Source: an uncultured Clostridia bacterium
Lineage (GTDB): Bacteria; Bacillota; Clostridia; Oscillospirales; CAG-272
Length of the DNA: 34,097 nt
NCBI GenBank assembly: GCA_944393415.1
Contig: CALYAD010000011.1
Location: forward strand, 1-34,097
Direction of reading: 5' to 3'
Shown: one piece after another, positions 1 to 9,115 of the stretch
How the letters are laid out: each line of letters opens with the position of its first letter
How positions within the stretch are numbered: the stretch's first letter is position 1
Position numbers and translations under genes: made by a program
Notes under the pieces: generated by a model
Database searches by the model: none
What the model was told of the DNA's origin: nothing
What the model saw: only the letters and a program-made list of their open reading frames with translations

Positions 1-26
1 CCGCTCTTTTGTCGTCCTTAATATTG

Positions 27-48
27 CCTCCAACAGAGGCTTTTTTTG
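27..48 (+). terminator. Rho-independent terminator of a gene left of the window
   Basis: A GCCTC/GAGGC stem with a five-base loop is followed by a run of seven T on the plus strand. It probably ends a transcript that enters from the left edge; the gene itself is outside the window. Confidence 0.7.
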
Positions 49-130
49 TTTTGAATGCCGATCCCTGTGCAAACAGGAATGAGAGAGCTGCCGCTCTCGC
101 ATCTTATAATGCTTTTGCGACAGCCCCGAA

Positions 131-155
131 GGGGGAACTTTTTAAAAGTTCCCCC
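131..155. repeat. Dispersed palindrome, copy 1
   Basis: Near-perfect inverted repeat of the form GGGGGAACTTTT/AAAAGTTCCCCC. The same palindrome recurs at 12759-12784 and 25926-25952 and in a shorter form at 21781-21804. Here it lies just downstream of the lyase gene and could help end its transcript, although no T run follows the stem. Confidence 0.75.
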
Positions 156-202
156 CCTTAAAATTGTCTTTGACGCTGAAGCTCAGAATGTAGGTCGTCC
201 GC

Positions 203-3200
203 TTAATCGACAGTCCACTGTGAAATATCCTTCCATGTGTATGTCGTTCCGAGAGTGGGACAAGCGGATTCACCGGTAACTACCTTAAAGACCACCGCCA
301 TCTTAAGCTGTGTTACGCCCGACGCTTTTACGCACAGCTTTCCGTAGCCTGAACGGCTGGACTCGGCGTAGCCGCCGGAGGGATAGCTGGGATTTGAAAC
401 GGTATCTCCCTTGTAATTTTCATCCAGCGACTCGGCGGACATCACAGTGAAGGTCGCGTTCATGTCGGTGACAAGCTCGGCGTAGAGATAAATACCGTTG
501 CGCCTGATAATTGCGCTCTTTCCGTCGTCCGAGACGGTAATATCGCCCTGAGTGTGCGCGAACCACCAGACATCCATTGAGCGGTCAAAGATTGCCTCGT
601 CCTGTATGACAATGGTTGAACGGTTGTCAGTGTAGTACAATCCTCTGATTCCGGATGTCATATACTCATATGCCGGAGACATGTCCACAACTCCTAACGC
701 GGAGTCCTCTCCGCTTTCAAAACGAAGCGCCTTTGAGACAGCGGAGGATATCTGGTCGGGAGTTCCCACTACCTGGTTGTTCGGATCTCCCGTGGTGTTG
801 TTCCACGATGTACCGGCGGGTCTCATAACCAAAGTGTTCTGCCCTTCCGCGCGCTTGCGGTAGTATGACCAGCGATAGGAGCCGAAGTAGCCTTCGACAT
901 TGTAGTTCTCGGAGCCGAGCTCGCCGATCATGTAAGTGCCGTCAACGCAGATGACAAAGTTTCCGATGTCAAGATCGCCGTGCGACGCGGCGTTGTCGCC
1001 GCCGTGAAGTCCGGTAAATACGCTGCGGTCAACATCCCATGAATCGCGGAAGGTCATTATAGTGTCGAGAGAGTAGTAAGCGTCCTTTGACAGCGTAACG
1101 GTATTGCTGACAATATGCGGATTGAAGTAAATAACGTCGTAAAAGCTTACTCCCTTCCAGCCCTCCTCTATCGCCTGGCGGCGTATGGTATTGACGTTGC
1201 CGTCGCCGGATTTTACGGCAAACCACGCGGCTATATTGGTATCGGCAGAACCGCTTCCGCCGTCATGGAAGCCCCATGTTGTGTTCATGCTTCCAAGGTA
1301 AGTGGTAAAGTAAACGGAATACTCAAAGCCGGGAGACTGATATATTCCATAGCTTGTTCCGCAAGCTTTGTCGAGCGAGGATATGAACGCGTGGGTATAG
1401 GTCGTACCGTAGCTCCAGTATCCCGGACCCTCCTCATAGCCTCCGTCCGGAGCGTATACCCACATTCCTTTTTCTATGGCTTTCATGCTGTCAGAAAGAA
1501 CGGTCAGCACATCGGCGTGAACGTTTTCGGCAGAAGTAGTGTATTTGGTTACGGTGGCGCTTACCGCCGCACCCGCGCCGTCCTGAAGCTCTGTTGCCGT
1601 GAAAGCCTGTTCGCCGTGATTTGCCACGGCGGTGGAGTTTGACTTCCATGTGATGGAGTTGTTGACGTTAACAAGGGCAAGTGCCGCCGCCATTATACCG
1701 CCGTTACATACTCCGTTCCAGTTGTTGGTGGCGGACGAAAGCGAATATGAGCCTCCGAGAGCGGTGGTGGTTTTGAGCGCAAAACCATAGAGCATGCCCT
1801 CTATCGTAGCCCTCTGAGAAGCGGACCAATAATCGTAAAGCCAGTCATAGGCTAAGGCAACCGGATAGGCAAGCTCAGCCGTGTCAAGATAGTGGGAGGG
1901 GTGCCAGTCCTGGAAGTGTGAAATCGCCTCAAGCTCCGTCCAGATACGCTGTGCGATAAGTCCGGCGTTTGTCGGTTCGTCAAACTCATAGAGCTTGTAA
2001 AGCGTACTCCAGGAGATCAGTCTTGTCATTGCCTCACGCGAGATGCTGAGCAGACGCACTCCGTCGGTTATTTCATAGTTTACGGGGTCGGCGTTATACC
2101 TCGAGGAGCCTATACCGTAGCCGCTCTCAAGATTTTCAATGTAGCCTTGGAGAGTGGGATCCATCTTTTTGTAGAAATTCAAAGCGTCAAAATCGTCCTG
2201 ATTCATCATGAGGTACGGGTGCAAAGCGTCGGAGAAATCCATCAGATCCTCCGCTATCTGCTCGCCTGTGGGACGGACATAGACGCACTCCTTTATGATC
2301 TCGTAAATATTGTCGTAATCACTGTCGTGATCAAAAAGATCAGCTGTGTTAGAGAGCACCACAAGTCCCATTATGTCTGTGTAGCACTGTGTGTAACCGA
2401 ATATGCTCATCAGATCCTGCGCCGCGAGATAAACCGCGCCGCCGTTGACTATCGCCGGGTAGCTGAGAGCCAGCGACTGCCCGTTTACGGTACTTTTGTT
2501 ACCCTCGGTAAGCTCATAGCTGCTGCCGCCATAAGTAAACTTGAGTGTTTTATATCCCGAGTAAAACGCGGCATCCTCGTCGTTTGCTATAGCCAGCACG
2601 TTTGCCGGAAGATAATACACGCCGTCCTTTTCAAAGGCTCTGGTATCGGTGTCATACGGATTGGAAGCGTACAGCTTTCCGTTGACTATACCCGCATATC
2701 CGCCTACCGAGAACGCGGCGGCGGAGGACAGCTGCGGAAGCGCCTGTACGGCAGTGATCGCCAGCTCTATGTCGTACATCTTAAACGAAGTGAAGTATAC
2801 CTTTGTGTCCGTGCTGTTGTTCTGACTCCAGCCGGTGTTTGTCAGACTGATGCTGGTTATCTTATTCCATCCGAAGGGGCTTCTGGTCGCGCTTAAGTCC
2901 TGTTTCTTGATGATGATGTGGTTCCAGCCGGCGGTAAGATTACACTTTACCCCGTAGTAATCTATCCCGTCGTTCGTGGGGTTCTCACTGTAAAAGTTGA
3001 GCTGGAAGGTAGCGGAACCGTATGTCTGCGGGAGGTAGGCATAGAACTCAAGGGTTTTCCAATCGCTCATGTCCCAAACCGTTCTTCCCGCCGCCGAATC
3101 GTATCTTCCGGTATAACGGTAGGTACTCTTGTTTCCCTCGCGTCCGAACTGGTTTCCGACGCTTAGCGAATAGTTTTCGGCGGTGTAGTTCCACCGGAAG

Positions 3201-6200
3201 CCCTTAGTGTCTCCGTTCGGCGCCTGCTCGGGCAGGGTAACGTTGCTTGCCGAGAAGCGGCTGTCCGCTTCCGCCACCGCGAGATACCACTCTGAGACAG
3301 AATCCGTGTGGTGCATTATCATAGACGTAAAGTACACCTTTATATCGGAGCTGTTCGTCTGATCCCAGCCGGCGCTTGTCATACTTACGCTGGTGATCTT
3401 ATCCCAGCCAAACGGACTTCTTGTAACATAAAGGTCTGATTTTTCGATTATTACATGATTCCAGCCCGCGGACAGGGTATACCTGTTTCCGTAATAGTCT
3501 ATGCCGTCGGTTGCGGGATTCTCACTGTAGAAATTGATCTGGAAGGTGGCGGTGCCGTACGTCTGGGGAAGATACGCGTAAAACTCAAGCGTTTTCCAAT
3601 CGGTCATGTCCCAGACAGTGGCGTTCGCGTCCGAGAAATAGCTTCCGGTATAATGATAGGTGCTTCTGTTCAGATTGCGCCCGAACTGATTTACCTTGCT
3701 GAGAGTGTAGGTCGAAGTCGAGTAATTCCACTGGAAGCCCTTAGTGTCTCCGTTCGGCGCCTGCTCGGGCAGGGTAACGTTGCTTGCCGAAAAACAGCTG
3801 TCAACGCCCACCGCCGCGAGATACCATTCCGGGATCAGCTCTACGTCGTACATCTTCAAAGATGTGAAATATACTTTTATAGCGGTGCTGTTATTCTGGC
3901 TCCAGCCGGTGCTTGTCATGCTTACGTTTGTGATCTTATCCCAGCCGAAGGGACTCCTCGCGGTTGAAAACTCCGTTTTTTTGATTATGACATGATTCCA
4001 GCCCGCAAAAAGCTTGTACGTTCTTCCGTAATAATCTATGCCGTCGGTTGCGGGATTTTCACTGTAGAAGTTAAGCTGGAAGGTGGCGGTGCCGTATGTG
4101 TCCGGGAGATAAGCGTAAAATTCAAGGGTCTCCCAGTCGGTCATGTCCCAGGCCGTGGCATCCGCCGGAGAATAGTAGCTGCCGGTATAGCGGTACGTGC
4201 TCTTGTCCGCGTTGCGTCCGAACTGGTTGGCCTTACTGAGCGAATATTCAGAGGTAGTGTAGTTCCACTGAAAGCCCTTGGTATCTCCGTTCGGGGCCTG
4301 CACCGGCAGTGTAACGTTATTCGAGGAAAAGCAGTTGTCAACACCGGCTACCGCAAGATACCACGTATTTGCCCTGCTTATATCGTCGGGAACATAAAGA
4401 CTCTGATACCCGGTATCGAATTCAAGGGTTACGGTCCCGGAGGAGACAGTGTACTCAGAGGCGTCGAGAAGCCTGCCGTTAACGTCTATTCCCACAATGC
4501 CGGACATGTCTCCCGTGAGCGTAATGCTGTATACATCTGAGTTCAGGACGGCGCTGCAGGTATACGGGGCGCTGTAATACTCGCCCGCGGCGCGCACTCC
4601 GTCCCCGTCGGCCTCAAGCGATATCACCTTATCCGCGGCAGACTTGATAAAGCTAAGCTCCGCGCTTGTGTACGGGCTGTAGGTATTGCTGCCGTTATAT
4701 ATTATCAGATTATCGTAGCCGGATGTAGCGCTTGCGGTCACTCGGTCGTTGTAGGCGCTGTGAGCCACCTCGTATACACAGCGGCTGTTTCCTTCTTCGC
4801 TGTAGTCCGAATACAGCTTGACGCTTTTGCCGCTGCTGTCGGTGATCACGAGATAAGCTACCGCGGAATACTTTTCCGTGTAATCCGACGCGGCTATGCC
4901 ATCAGTGCTTCCGCTGAAATAATAATATCCGTCGGTTTCCGAATACCATGACGACGCGGTAACGTCGATTATGTCGTCCAAGTCATATCCGGCCTCCTCC
5001 AGAGCTTCAAGAGTATGATAACCGTAAGTCTGTTCATAATATTCCGTAGGAACTATGAGCAAATGCGCGCTTATTGACGCTCCGAGGCCTGTAATGGAGT
5101 TATAATCGGATTTTGAGATCTTCGCCACAAACTGAAGCGAGGTGTCGCCGGATGTGGACATCGAGGCGCCGTCGAGCATATCCAGCTCGATCCCCAGAGC
5201 ATCCACGGTAACGTCGTTTTCCAGCATTATTACTTCACCGGGATAAGCGAGGAAAGCGCTGCCGCTTTCAGAGGTCACCTTCCAAGCGGTAAACAGCTTT
5301 CCTTCAATATCCACGGCATTCGGGATGGTAAGCTGATTTTCGTCTGCAAATCCCGACGAGATAACAGCGTCCCCGTTTTTCACGGTGACCCGGCTTCCTA
5401 TAAACGCCTGACCTCCGGAAAAATCCACCGCCTCATTGCTTAGCGTCTGACCGAAATATGTTCCCGTCACATTCTGTATTCCGGTAAGGATAATGTTGTC
5501 TCTGTAGCAGCGGAGATATGAGCCTTCAACGTAAACGCCGTTGCGGGCGGGAGTCGTCGTGTCAACGCAGACCGGGGCGCTGCCGCTGTATACGTGAACG
5601 TTGTCTACCATTACGCTGCCTTCATATCCCTCCCTTGAGGAGAACTGAAGGGTACGGAACTCCTGAAGCTGGTTATCGCCAAGATCAACGGAGGTATTTG
5701 AGCAATACGTTATATCGCTTTTTACGAGTATACCGTTTACATATACGTCAAACGTATTCTCTTCCGGGTGGATAGCGGCGCTGACGCGGGTAAACTCCTC
5801 CGAAGAAAGCTTGAAGAGATACTCAGTCGTGGAATAGTTCGGAGCGTAAACGTAGCCGTTATTGGTCATCGTCAGCATACCGTTGAATACCGTGGGGCTC
5901 GTCCCTCTGTAGATCGTCTGCAGGAAATTGACTGTATACTCAGAACAGTAATCCTCACCCAGACGGTACTCGGCATCATATACCATTTCCAGTCCGTTTG
6001 GATTTACCGACGTGCTGTTATTCATGAAAAGGTTTATATAGCAATCCGAGTTTGTTGCGGCGGTCGAGTCCTTGAAGCACAGCGCGAAGTCGCCTTCGCC
6101 ACGCGCTTCGAGCGAGCCCGACGACGATTTTAATACCGCCATAAGGTATGGGGAGCCTGAGGTTCCCGCGGCGCGGAAGCTTTTTGAGGATGTAAAGCTT

Positions 6201-6568
6201 GTCCCGGCGGAGGGGATCGCCGCTCCGTCTATGGTGCACTCTCCCACATTCATCGTAAAGGAGGCATATACATTCCTTGAGGACAGGGCGCTGTCGAAGG
6301 CGGAGGTCTGCATCGTATCGGCTGTACCGATCGAAGAGTGTCCGTCCTGAACGCCCACATAAGCTCCGGTAGAGTCGAATATATATGTATGGGCGCCGAT
6401 TTGCTTGGATCCGGTAACGGCTTCTCCGTCCTCATAGTAACGGAAGGTTCCGTTTTCGTTTACCCATCCCTGAGTTTGCGTGTTTGAGGCGAATACTCCT
6501 ACAAATCCCATTGAAGTCATCGTCAGGATCAGAAGAAACGCCAAAAGTGATTTCAGTTTTTTCTTCAT
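203..6568 (-). CDS. Secreted multidomain polysaccharide lyase, heparinase II/III type
   Basis: A 2121-residue exported protein. It starts with a signal peptide (residues 1-28), followed by a glucan/choline-binding-type wall repeat with a GWVNENGTFRYY core (about 33-73). A lectin/LamG-like beta region (80-335) and less defined beta domains follow. Three tandem copies of a roughly 179-residue module start near 734, 914 and 1093, and a copper-amine-oxidase-like stalk domain lies near 1290-1400. The C-terminal third resembles heparinase II/III and alginate lyases: an alpha-toroid part with HPSHYLDTAELAYP (about 1555) and NNWNGV (about 1612), then a beta-sandwich containing HGDLDIGNF near 1862. 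Members of this family cleave uronic-acid-containing polysaccharides by beta-elimination outside the cell; the actual substrate (host glycosaminoglycan, alginate-like or other) cannot be read from sequence. The start follows an AAAGGA site about 13 bases upstream. It is unusually long for the family because of the accessory modules. Confidence 0.85.
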   Translation of the reverse strand: MKKKLKSLLAFLLILTMTSMGFVGVFASNTQTQGWVNENGTFRYYEDGEAVTGSKQIGAHTYIFDSTGAYVGVQDGHSSIGTADTMQTSAFDSALSSRNVYASFTMNVGECTIDGAAIPSAGTSFTSSKSFRAAGTSGSPYLMAVLKSSSGSLEARGEGDFALCFKDSTAATNSDCYINLFMNNSTSVNPNGLEMVYDAEYRLGEDYCSEYTVNFLQTIYRGTSPTVFNGMLTMTNNGYVYAPNYSTTEYLFKLSSEEFTRVSAAIHPEENTFDVYVNGILVKSDITYCSNTSVDLGDNQLQEFRTLQFSSREGYEGSVMVDNVHVYSGSAPVCVDTTTPARNGVYVEGSYLRCYRDNIILTGIQNVTGTYFGQTLSNEAVDFSGGQAFIGSRVTVKNGDAVISSGFADENQLTIPNAVDIEGKLFTAWKVTSESGSAFLAYPGEVIMLENDVTVDALGIELDMLDGASMSTSGDTSLQFVAKISKSDYNSITGLGASISAHLLIVPTEYYEQTYGYHTLEALEEAGYDLDDIIDVTASSWYSETDGYYYFSGSTDGIAASDYTEKYSAVAYLVITDSSGKSVKLYSDYSEEGNSRCVYEVAHSAYNDRVTASATSGYDNLIIYNGSNTYSPYTSAELSFIKSAADKVISLEADGDGVRAAGEYYSAPYTCSAVLNSDVYSITLTGDMSGIVGIDVNGRLLDASEYTVSSGTVTLEFDTGYQSLYVPDDISRANTWYLAVAGVDNCFSSNNVTLPVQAPNGDTKGFQWNYTTSEYSLSKANQFGRNADKSTYRYTGSYYSPADATAWDMTDWETLEFYAYLPDTYGTATFQLNFYSENPATDGIDYYGRTYKLFAGWNHVIIKKTEFSTARSPFGWDKITNVSMTSTGWSQNNSTAIKVYFTSLKMYDVELIPEWYLAAVGVDSCFSASNVTLPEQAPNGDTKGFQWNYSTSTYTLSKVNQFGRNLNRSTYHYTGSYFSDANATVWDMTDWKTLEFYAYLPQTYGTATFQINFYSENPATDGIDYYGNRYTLSAGWNHVIIEKSDLYVTRSPFGWDKITSVSMTSAGWDQTNSSDIKVYFTSMIMHHTDSVSEWYLAVAEADSRFSASNVTLPEQAPNGDTKGFRWNYTAENYSLSVGNQFGREGNKSTYRYTGRYDSAAGRTVWDMSDWKTLEFYAYLPQTYGSATFQLNFYSENPTNDGIDYYGVKCNLTAGWNHIIIKKQDLSATRSPFGWNKITSISLTNTGWSQNNSTDTKVYFTSFKMYDIELAITAVQALPQLSSAAAFSVGGYAGIVNGKLYASNPYDTDTRAFEKDGVYYLPANVLAIANDEDAAFYSGYKTLKFTYGGSSYELTEGNKSTVNGQSLALSYPAIVNGGAVYLAAQDLMSIFGYTQCYTDIMGLVVLSNTADLFDHDSDYDNIYEIIKECVYVRPTGEQIAEDLMDFSDALHPYLMMNQDDFDALNFYKKMDPTLQGYIENLESGYGIGSSRYNADPVNYEITDGVRLLSISREAMTRLISWSTLYKLYEFDEPTNAGLIAQRIWTELEAISHFQDWHPSHYLDTAELAYPVALAYDWLYDYWSASQRATIEGMLYGFALKTTTALGGSYSLSSATNNWNGVCNGGIMAAALALVNVNNSITWKSNSTAVANHGEQAFTATELQDGAGAAVSATVTKYTTSAENVHADVLTVLSDSMKAIEKGMWVYAPDGGYEEGPGYWSYGTTYTHAFISSLDKACGTSYGIYQSPGFEYSVYFTTYLGSMNTTWGFHDGGSGSADTNIAAWFAVKSGDGNVNTIRRQAIEEGWKGVSFYDVIYFNPHIVSNTVTLSKDAYYSLDTIMTFRDSWDVDRSVFTGLHGGDNAASHGDLDIGNFVICVDGTYMIGELGSENYNVEGYFGSYRWSYYRKRAEGQNTLVMRPAGTSWNNTTGDPNNQVVGTPDQISSAVSKALRFESGEDSALGVVDMSPAYEYMTSGIRGLYYTDNRSTIVIQDEAIFDRSMDVWWFAHTQGDITVSDDGKSAIIRRNGIYLYAELVTDMNATFTVMSAESLDENYKGDTVSNPSYPSGGYAESSRSGYGKLCVKASGVTQLKMAVVFKVVTGESACPTLGTTYTWKDISQWTVD
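2760..4368 (-). repeat. Three tandem copies of a ~537-bp domain-coding unit
   Basis: Within the lyase gene, three in-frame units each open with WYLA(V/A) and share NVTLP, APNGDTKGF(Q/R)WNY, FGR, DWxTLEFYAYLP, FYSENP, GIDYYG, GWNH(V/I)II and RSPFGW. The period is about 537 bp (179 residues). The aromatic-rich beta pattern suggests a carbohydrate-binding or adhesion module. High identity at the DNA level points to recent duplication. Confidence 0.85.
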
Positions 6569-6969
6569 GCTTTTGATAATTCCTTTCTAACGCCGGACCG
6601 GCGTTACGCGTTGGTTTCCTTCGGTGTTTTCGGGCAGCGTTATAAACAGAAAACATCGAAGGCAAGGAACATTTGTCCTTTTCCGCTTCTGATAACTGTG
6701 TAAGTCGGAGGGTATGTACAAATACGTTTTTTATTGATTGAATTTTTCTTTACGTCATAGTTTTTACCTTGTTTTCTTTTCCGAAAACACCCTTTCCCGT
6801 TTATTTTGCCGGAATGGTCCTCTCTCGTTTGAAAGCCCGCAAAAAAACCGCTTTCACTCCGGTAGGACTTTTTTGTTGAAGCATCCCTCTTTTCTGACAC
6901 ATCCGCTGAAGTTTTCTTTCGTTGTTTGACAAAGCCGTACAAGAGCCGTACGGAAGGCGTTTAGGCGTA
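6569..6969 (-). other. Purine-rich leader of the lyase gene, no convincing gene
   Basis: Between the small gene's terminator and the lyase start there are about 400 bases. On the minus strand the stretch is rich in A and G. A short GC-rich palindrome, AACGCCGG/CCGGCGTT (about 6589-6606), sits just before the AAAGGA ribosome site of the lyase. An open frame at 6640-6942 has no ribosome site and low-complexity composition, so it is not called. No clear sigma-A promoter was found. Confidence 0.4.
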
Positions 6970-7015
6970 AAAAAGCTCCGTACATGACCGCGTCACAGCG
7001 CGGTCATGTACGGAG
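6969..7015 (-). terminator. Strong rho-independent terminator with 17-bp stem
   Basis: Perfect inverted repeat of 17 bp (6976-6992 with 6999-7015) with a six-base loop, followed on the minus strand by CTTTTTT. It ends the small transcript that starts near 7257. It also stands between that promoter and the downstream lyase gene, so it could equally work as an attenuator of the lyase gene. Confidence 0.9.
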
Positions 7016-7142
7016 ACAAATATTTATTTGTGTATCCGGAACGCAAAGCGTATAAGGCACAGGTAAAAGAGGTAGGATAAAAGCGGTATCCGTACCCTGA
7101 ATATCCTGTTTTTGTTACCGTGAAAATCAATGTCCGTTTCAT
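6993..7142 (-). CDS. Small Tyr-rich 49-residue protein
   Basis: A 49-codon frame starts MKRTLIFTVTKTGYSGYGYR and ends SPYMTAL. Its ATG follows a strong AGAAAGGAAGG ribosome site about 9 bases upstream. A near-perfect sigma-A promoter lies about 115 bases upstream of the start, and its stop codon falls in the loop of its own terminator hairpin. Eight of 49 residues are tyrosine, with several Gly-Tyr pairs. There is no obvious signal peptide, but the first ten residues are moderately hydrophobic. I do not recognise a family. It could be a small functional peptide, a leader peptide whose translation changes terminator folding (ribosomes reaching the stop would cover the left arm of the stem), or a fortuitous frame in a small RNA. 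Confidence 0.55.
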   Translation of the reverse strand: MKRTLIFTVTKTGYSGYGYRFYPTSFTCALYALRSGYTNKYLSPYMTAL

Positions 7143-7263
7143 ATCAATGGTCCTTCCTTTCTTTCGCCGGATTAATTTTCCGGCTGAGTACCATCCTTAT
7201 TAACGCTTTTTATAAAATGGGAATTACTGTTTTATGGGCAACTATATGGATATATCTGTATAT

Positions 7264-7292
7264 ATTATACACTGCGTTCCTTCATTTGTCAA
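7264..7292 (-). promoter_or_regulatory. Consensus sigma-A promoter of the small gene
   Basis: Minus strand TTGACA (7287-7292), a 17-base spacer and TATAAT (7264-7269), both perfect hexamers. The expected transcription start is near 7257. A GCCGGA/TCCGGC hairpin sits in the leader just before the ribosome site of the 49-residue gene. Confidence 0.88.
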
Positions 7293-7546
7293 TATATTTT
7301 TGCCATTTCTTTAAAATTTTTTTCATAATGTTATAAAATTGATGTAATAGAACCAAAAAACTTCTAAATATATATAAAATTTTCCGTAGATTAATTTTTA
7401 CGAGAGAAAGCTCGGAACGAGCTGTCTGAAAGCTTTTTTAGCCTAAAAGCAAAAAGGCTGATAACGGTCCATACAGCCGACCTTTACCAACCTTTTGATG
7501 ATATAATCAATACTCCGAAAAAAATTTTCAGAATACAGACTGTTTT
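7293..7546. other. AT-rich intergenic stretch with a weak spoVAF terminator
   Basis: No gene is seen here. On the minus strand an AGCTCG/CGAGCT hairpin (7409-7423) followed by TTCTCT may weakly end the spoVAF transcript. Confidence 0.3.
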
Positions 7547-8953
7547 TTATTTGTAGGTTTTATCCTGCCGCCTTACGCGGAAAATGAGCCCGATCAACGC
7601 GCGGCCGTTGAATGGGATAAGGGGGTAAAGATAGCTTCTGCAGCCCTCTATGCTTTTATTGCTCACAATAAGGAGCAGCATAACCGCCGTTCCTATGATG
7701 ATCCCCCAACCGCCTAACAGATAGGCAAGCACGAGCATCAGCATACGCATGAATTTTATCGCGTAGCCAAGCTCGTAGCTGGTCTGCGTAAAGTTGGCTA
7801 TGGTAACAAAGGCGGTGTAGAGTATTACGTCCGGCGAAAACCATCCCGAGCTTACCGCGAAATCACCGAGGATCAGTCCGCCCACAATACTCAAAGCGCT
7901 CCCGAGTACGTCAGGCGTATTGAGTGACGCGAGCCTCATGCCGTCGATGGCGAACTCGATTATAAGCAGCTGCCAGAAAACCGGTATCCCCGATTCCTGT
8001 GAAAGAGCAAGAAAATGCAGCCAATTCGGGAGAGAGTCCATGTGATCAAGTAACCAAAGCCAAACCGGAGTCAGATATATGGAGAAAATATATACCGAAA
8101 ACCTCACTATCCTTAGATAGCTTCCGGTAAGAGGCGGAAAGCTGAAGTCGTCCGTCTCCTGAAAAAAATCAAATATAGATGTCGGCAGTATCATGACCGC
8201 AGGCGAGTTGTCGCACATTATCAGCACGCTTCCTTCGAGCAGCGAAGCCGCCGCGGCGTCGGGTCTTTCGGTATAGCGTACCTTTGGGAAAGGATTATAC
8301 CATCTCTTTTTGATGAGCGCTTCACAAAGAGTTTCGCACTGGAAGTTCACCGATCCGAGCTTCAGATCCTTTAACTGCTTCTTCAGATTTTCCACAAGCT
8401 TTTGATCCGCCAAACCGTCAATATAGCACACGCACACATCGGTTTTTGTGCTTTCACCCACTATGCATACCGAAAATGTTAGTCTGGGGTCACGTATACG
8501 TCGGCGTATAAGCGCGGCGTTCGGCTGCAAGGTCTCTCCGAAGCCATCTCTCGCGCCTCTCAGGACCTTGTCGTTTTCCGGCTCCTCCACTCCTCTGACG
8601 GGCATGTTTCTCATGTCCATCATTATCGCCTCGGCGGAACCCTCCGCTATAAAACAGGTCATACCCGCCAGTATGGCCTTTATTATTTTTTCAATTTCAC
8701 CCGAGGCGGACGCCTCGACGAACGGTACCGTGGATTCCTCAAGCCTGATATCGTCGGCATTCAGGCAATAACGCATGAAATCCTGTACGACCTGCCCGTT
8801 TGCAAAGCCGGCAACATAAAAAAACGCGCATCTCTGACCGTTTTTGGGGGTAAGTATCCGTTTGACCAGGTCAAAGCTCTCCGATGTCCGCATTATGCTG
8901 TCTATAAGCGCGACATCACTGTCAAAATCCCCGGATAATTTATTGTTATCCAT
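7547..8953 (-). CDS. spoVAF: Spore protein SpoVAF (GerA family)
   Basis: A 468-residue protein of the GerA spore-germination family, most like SpoVAF. It has a soluble N-terminal half, the family stretch RGVEEPENDKVLRGARDGF, then ALIRRRIRDPRL, and a C-terminal half of several membrane segments containing QLLIIEFAIDGMRLA and TPDVLGSALSIVGG. SpoVAF sits in the inner membrane of the dormant spore, and in Bacillus it supports the ion and dipicolinate release steps of germination. Its length is close to the usual ~490 residues. The ATG at 8953 is preferred because a GGAG lies 11 bases before it; an upstream TTG would contain that site. The gene stands alone here, without spoVAA-AE or gerAB/AC neighbours. 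A sigma-G promoter was looked for but not convincingly found. Confidence 0.88.
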   Translation of the reverse strand: MDNNKLSGDFDSDVALIDSIMRTSESFDLVKRILTPKNGQRCAFFYVAGFANGQVVQDFMRYCLNADDIRLEESTVPFVEASASGEIEKIIKAILAGMTCFIAEGSAEAIMMDMRNMPVRGVEEPENDKVLRGARDGFGETLQPNAALIRRRIRDPRLTFSVCIVGESTKTDVCVCYIDGLADQKLVENLKKQLKDLKLGSVNFQCETLCEALIKKRWYNPFPKVRYTERPDAAAASLLEGSVLIMCDNSPAVMILPTSIFDFFQETDDFSFPPLTGSYLRIVRFSVYIFSIYLTPVWLWLLDHMDSLPNWLHFLALSQESGIPVFWQLLIIEFAIDGMRLASLNTPDVLGSALSIVGGLILGDFAVSSGWFSPDVILYTAFVTIANFTQTSYELGYAIKFMRMLMLVLAYLLGGWGIIIGTAVMLLLIVSNKSIEGCRSYLYPLIPFNGRALIGLIFRVRRQDKTYK

Positions 8954-9046
8954 CAAAATGATCACTCCGATCAAGTTATTATTATTCGTTATTATTGCTA
9001 TAAAATAAAAAAATATGTATATCGGGATTAAAATCGAAATATATGA

Positions 9047-9075
9047 TTGACTTTTTCGGAAAAATATGATATCAT
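9047..9075 (+). promoter_or_regulatory. Sigma-A promoter of the AraC regulator gene
   Basis: TTGACT (9047-9052), a 17-base spacer and TATCAT (9070-9075), about 40 bases before the start codon at 9116. Confidence 0.75.
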
Positions 9076-9115
9076 AAAAAGTGTATAATCATTTCAGATA
9101 AAAAGGAGGACGGCA

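Noticed and set aside
559..6350. Several long plus-strand frames opposite the lyase gene
   Set aside because: They are antisense shadows of a gene with clear signal peptide, domain repeats and conserved motifs.
6640..6942. 100-residue open frame upstream of the lyase gene
   Set aside because: No ribosome site, low-complexity Lys/Arg-rich composition, and it lies in a purine-rich leader.
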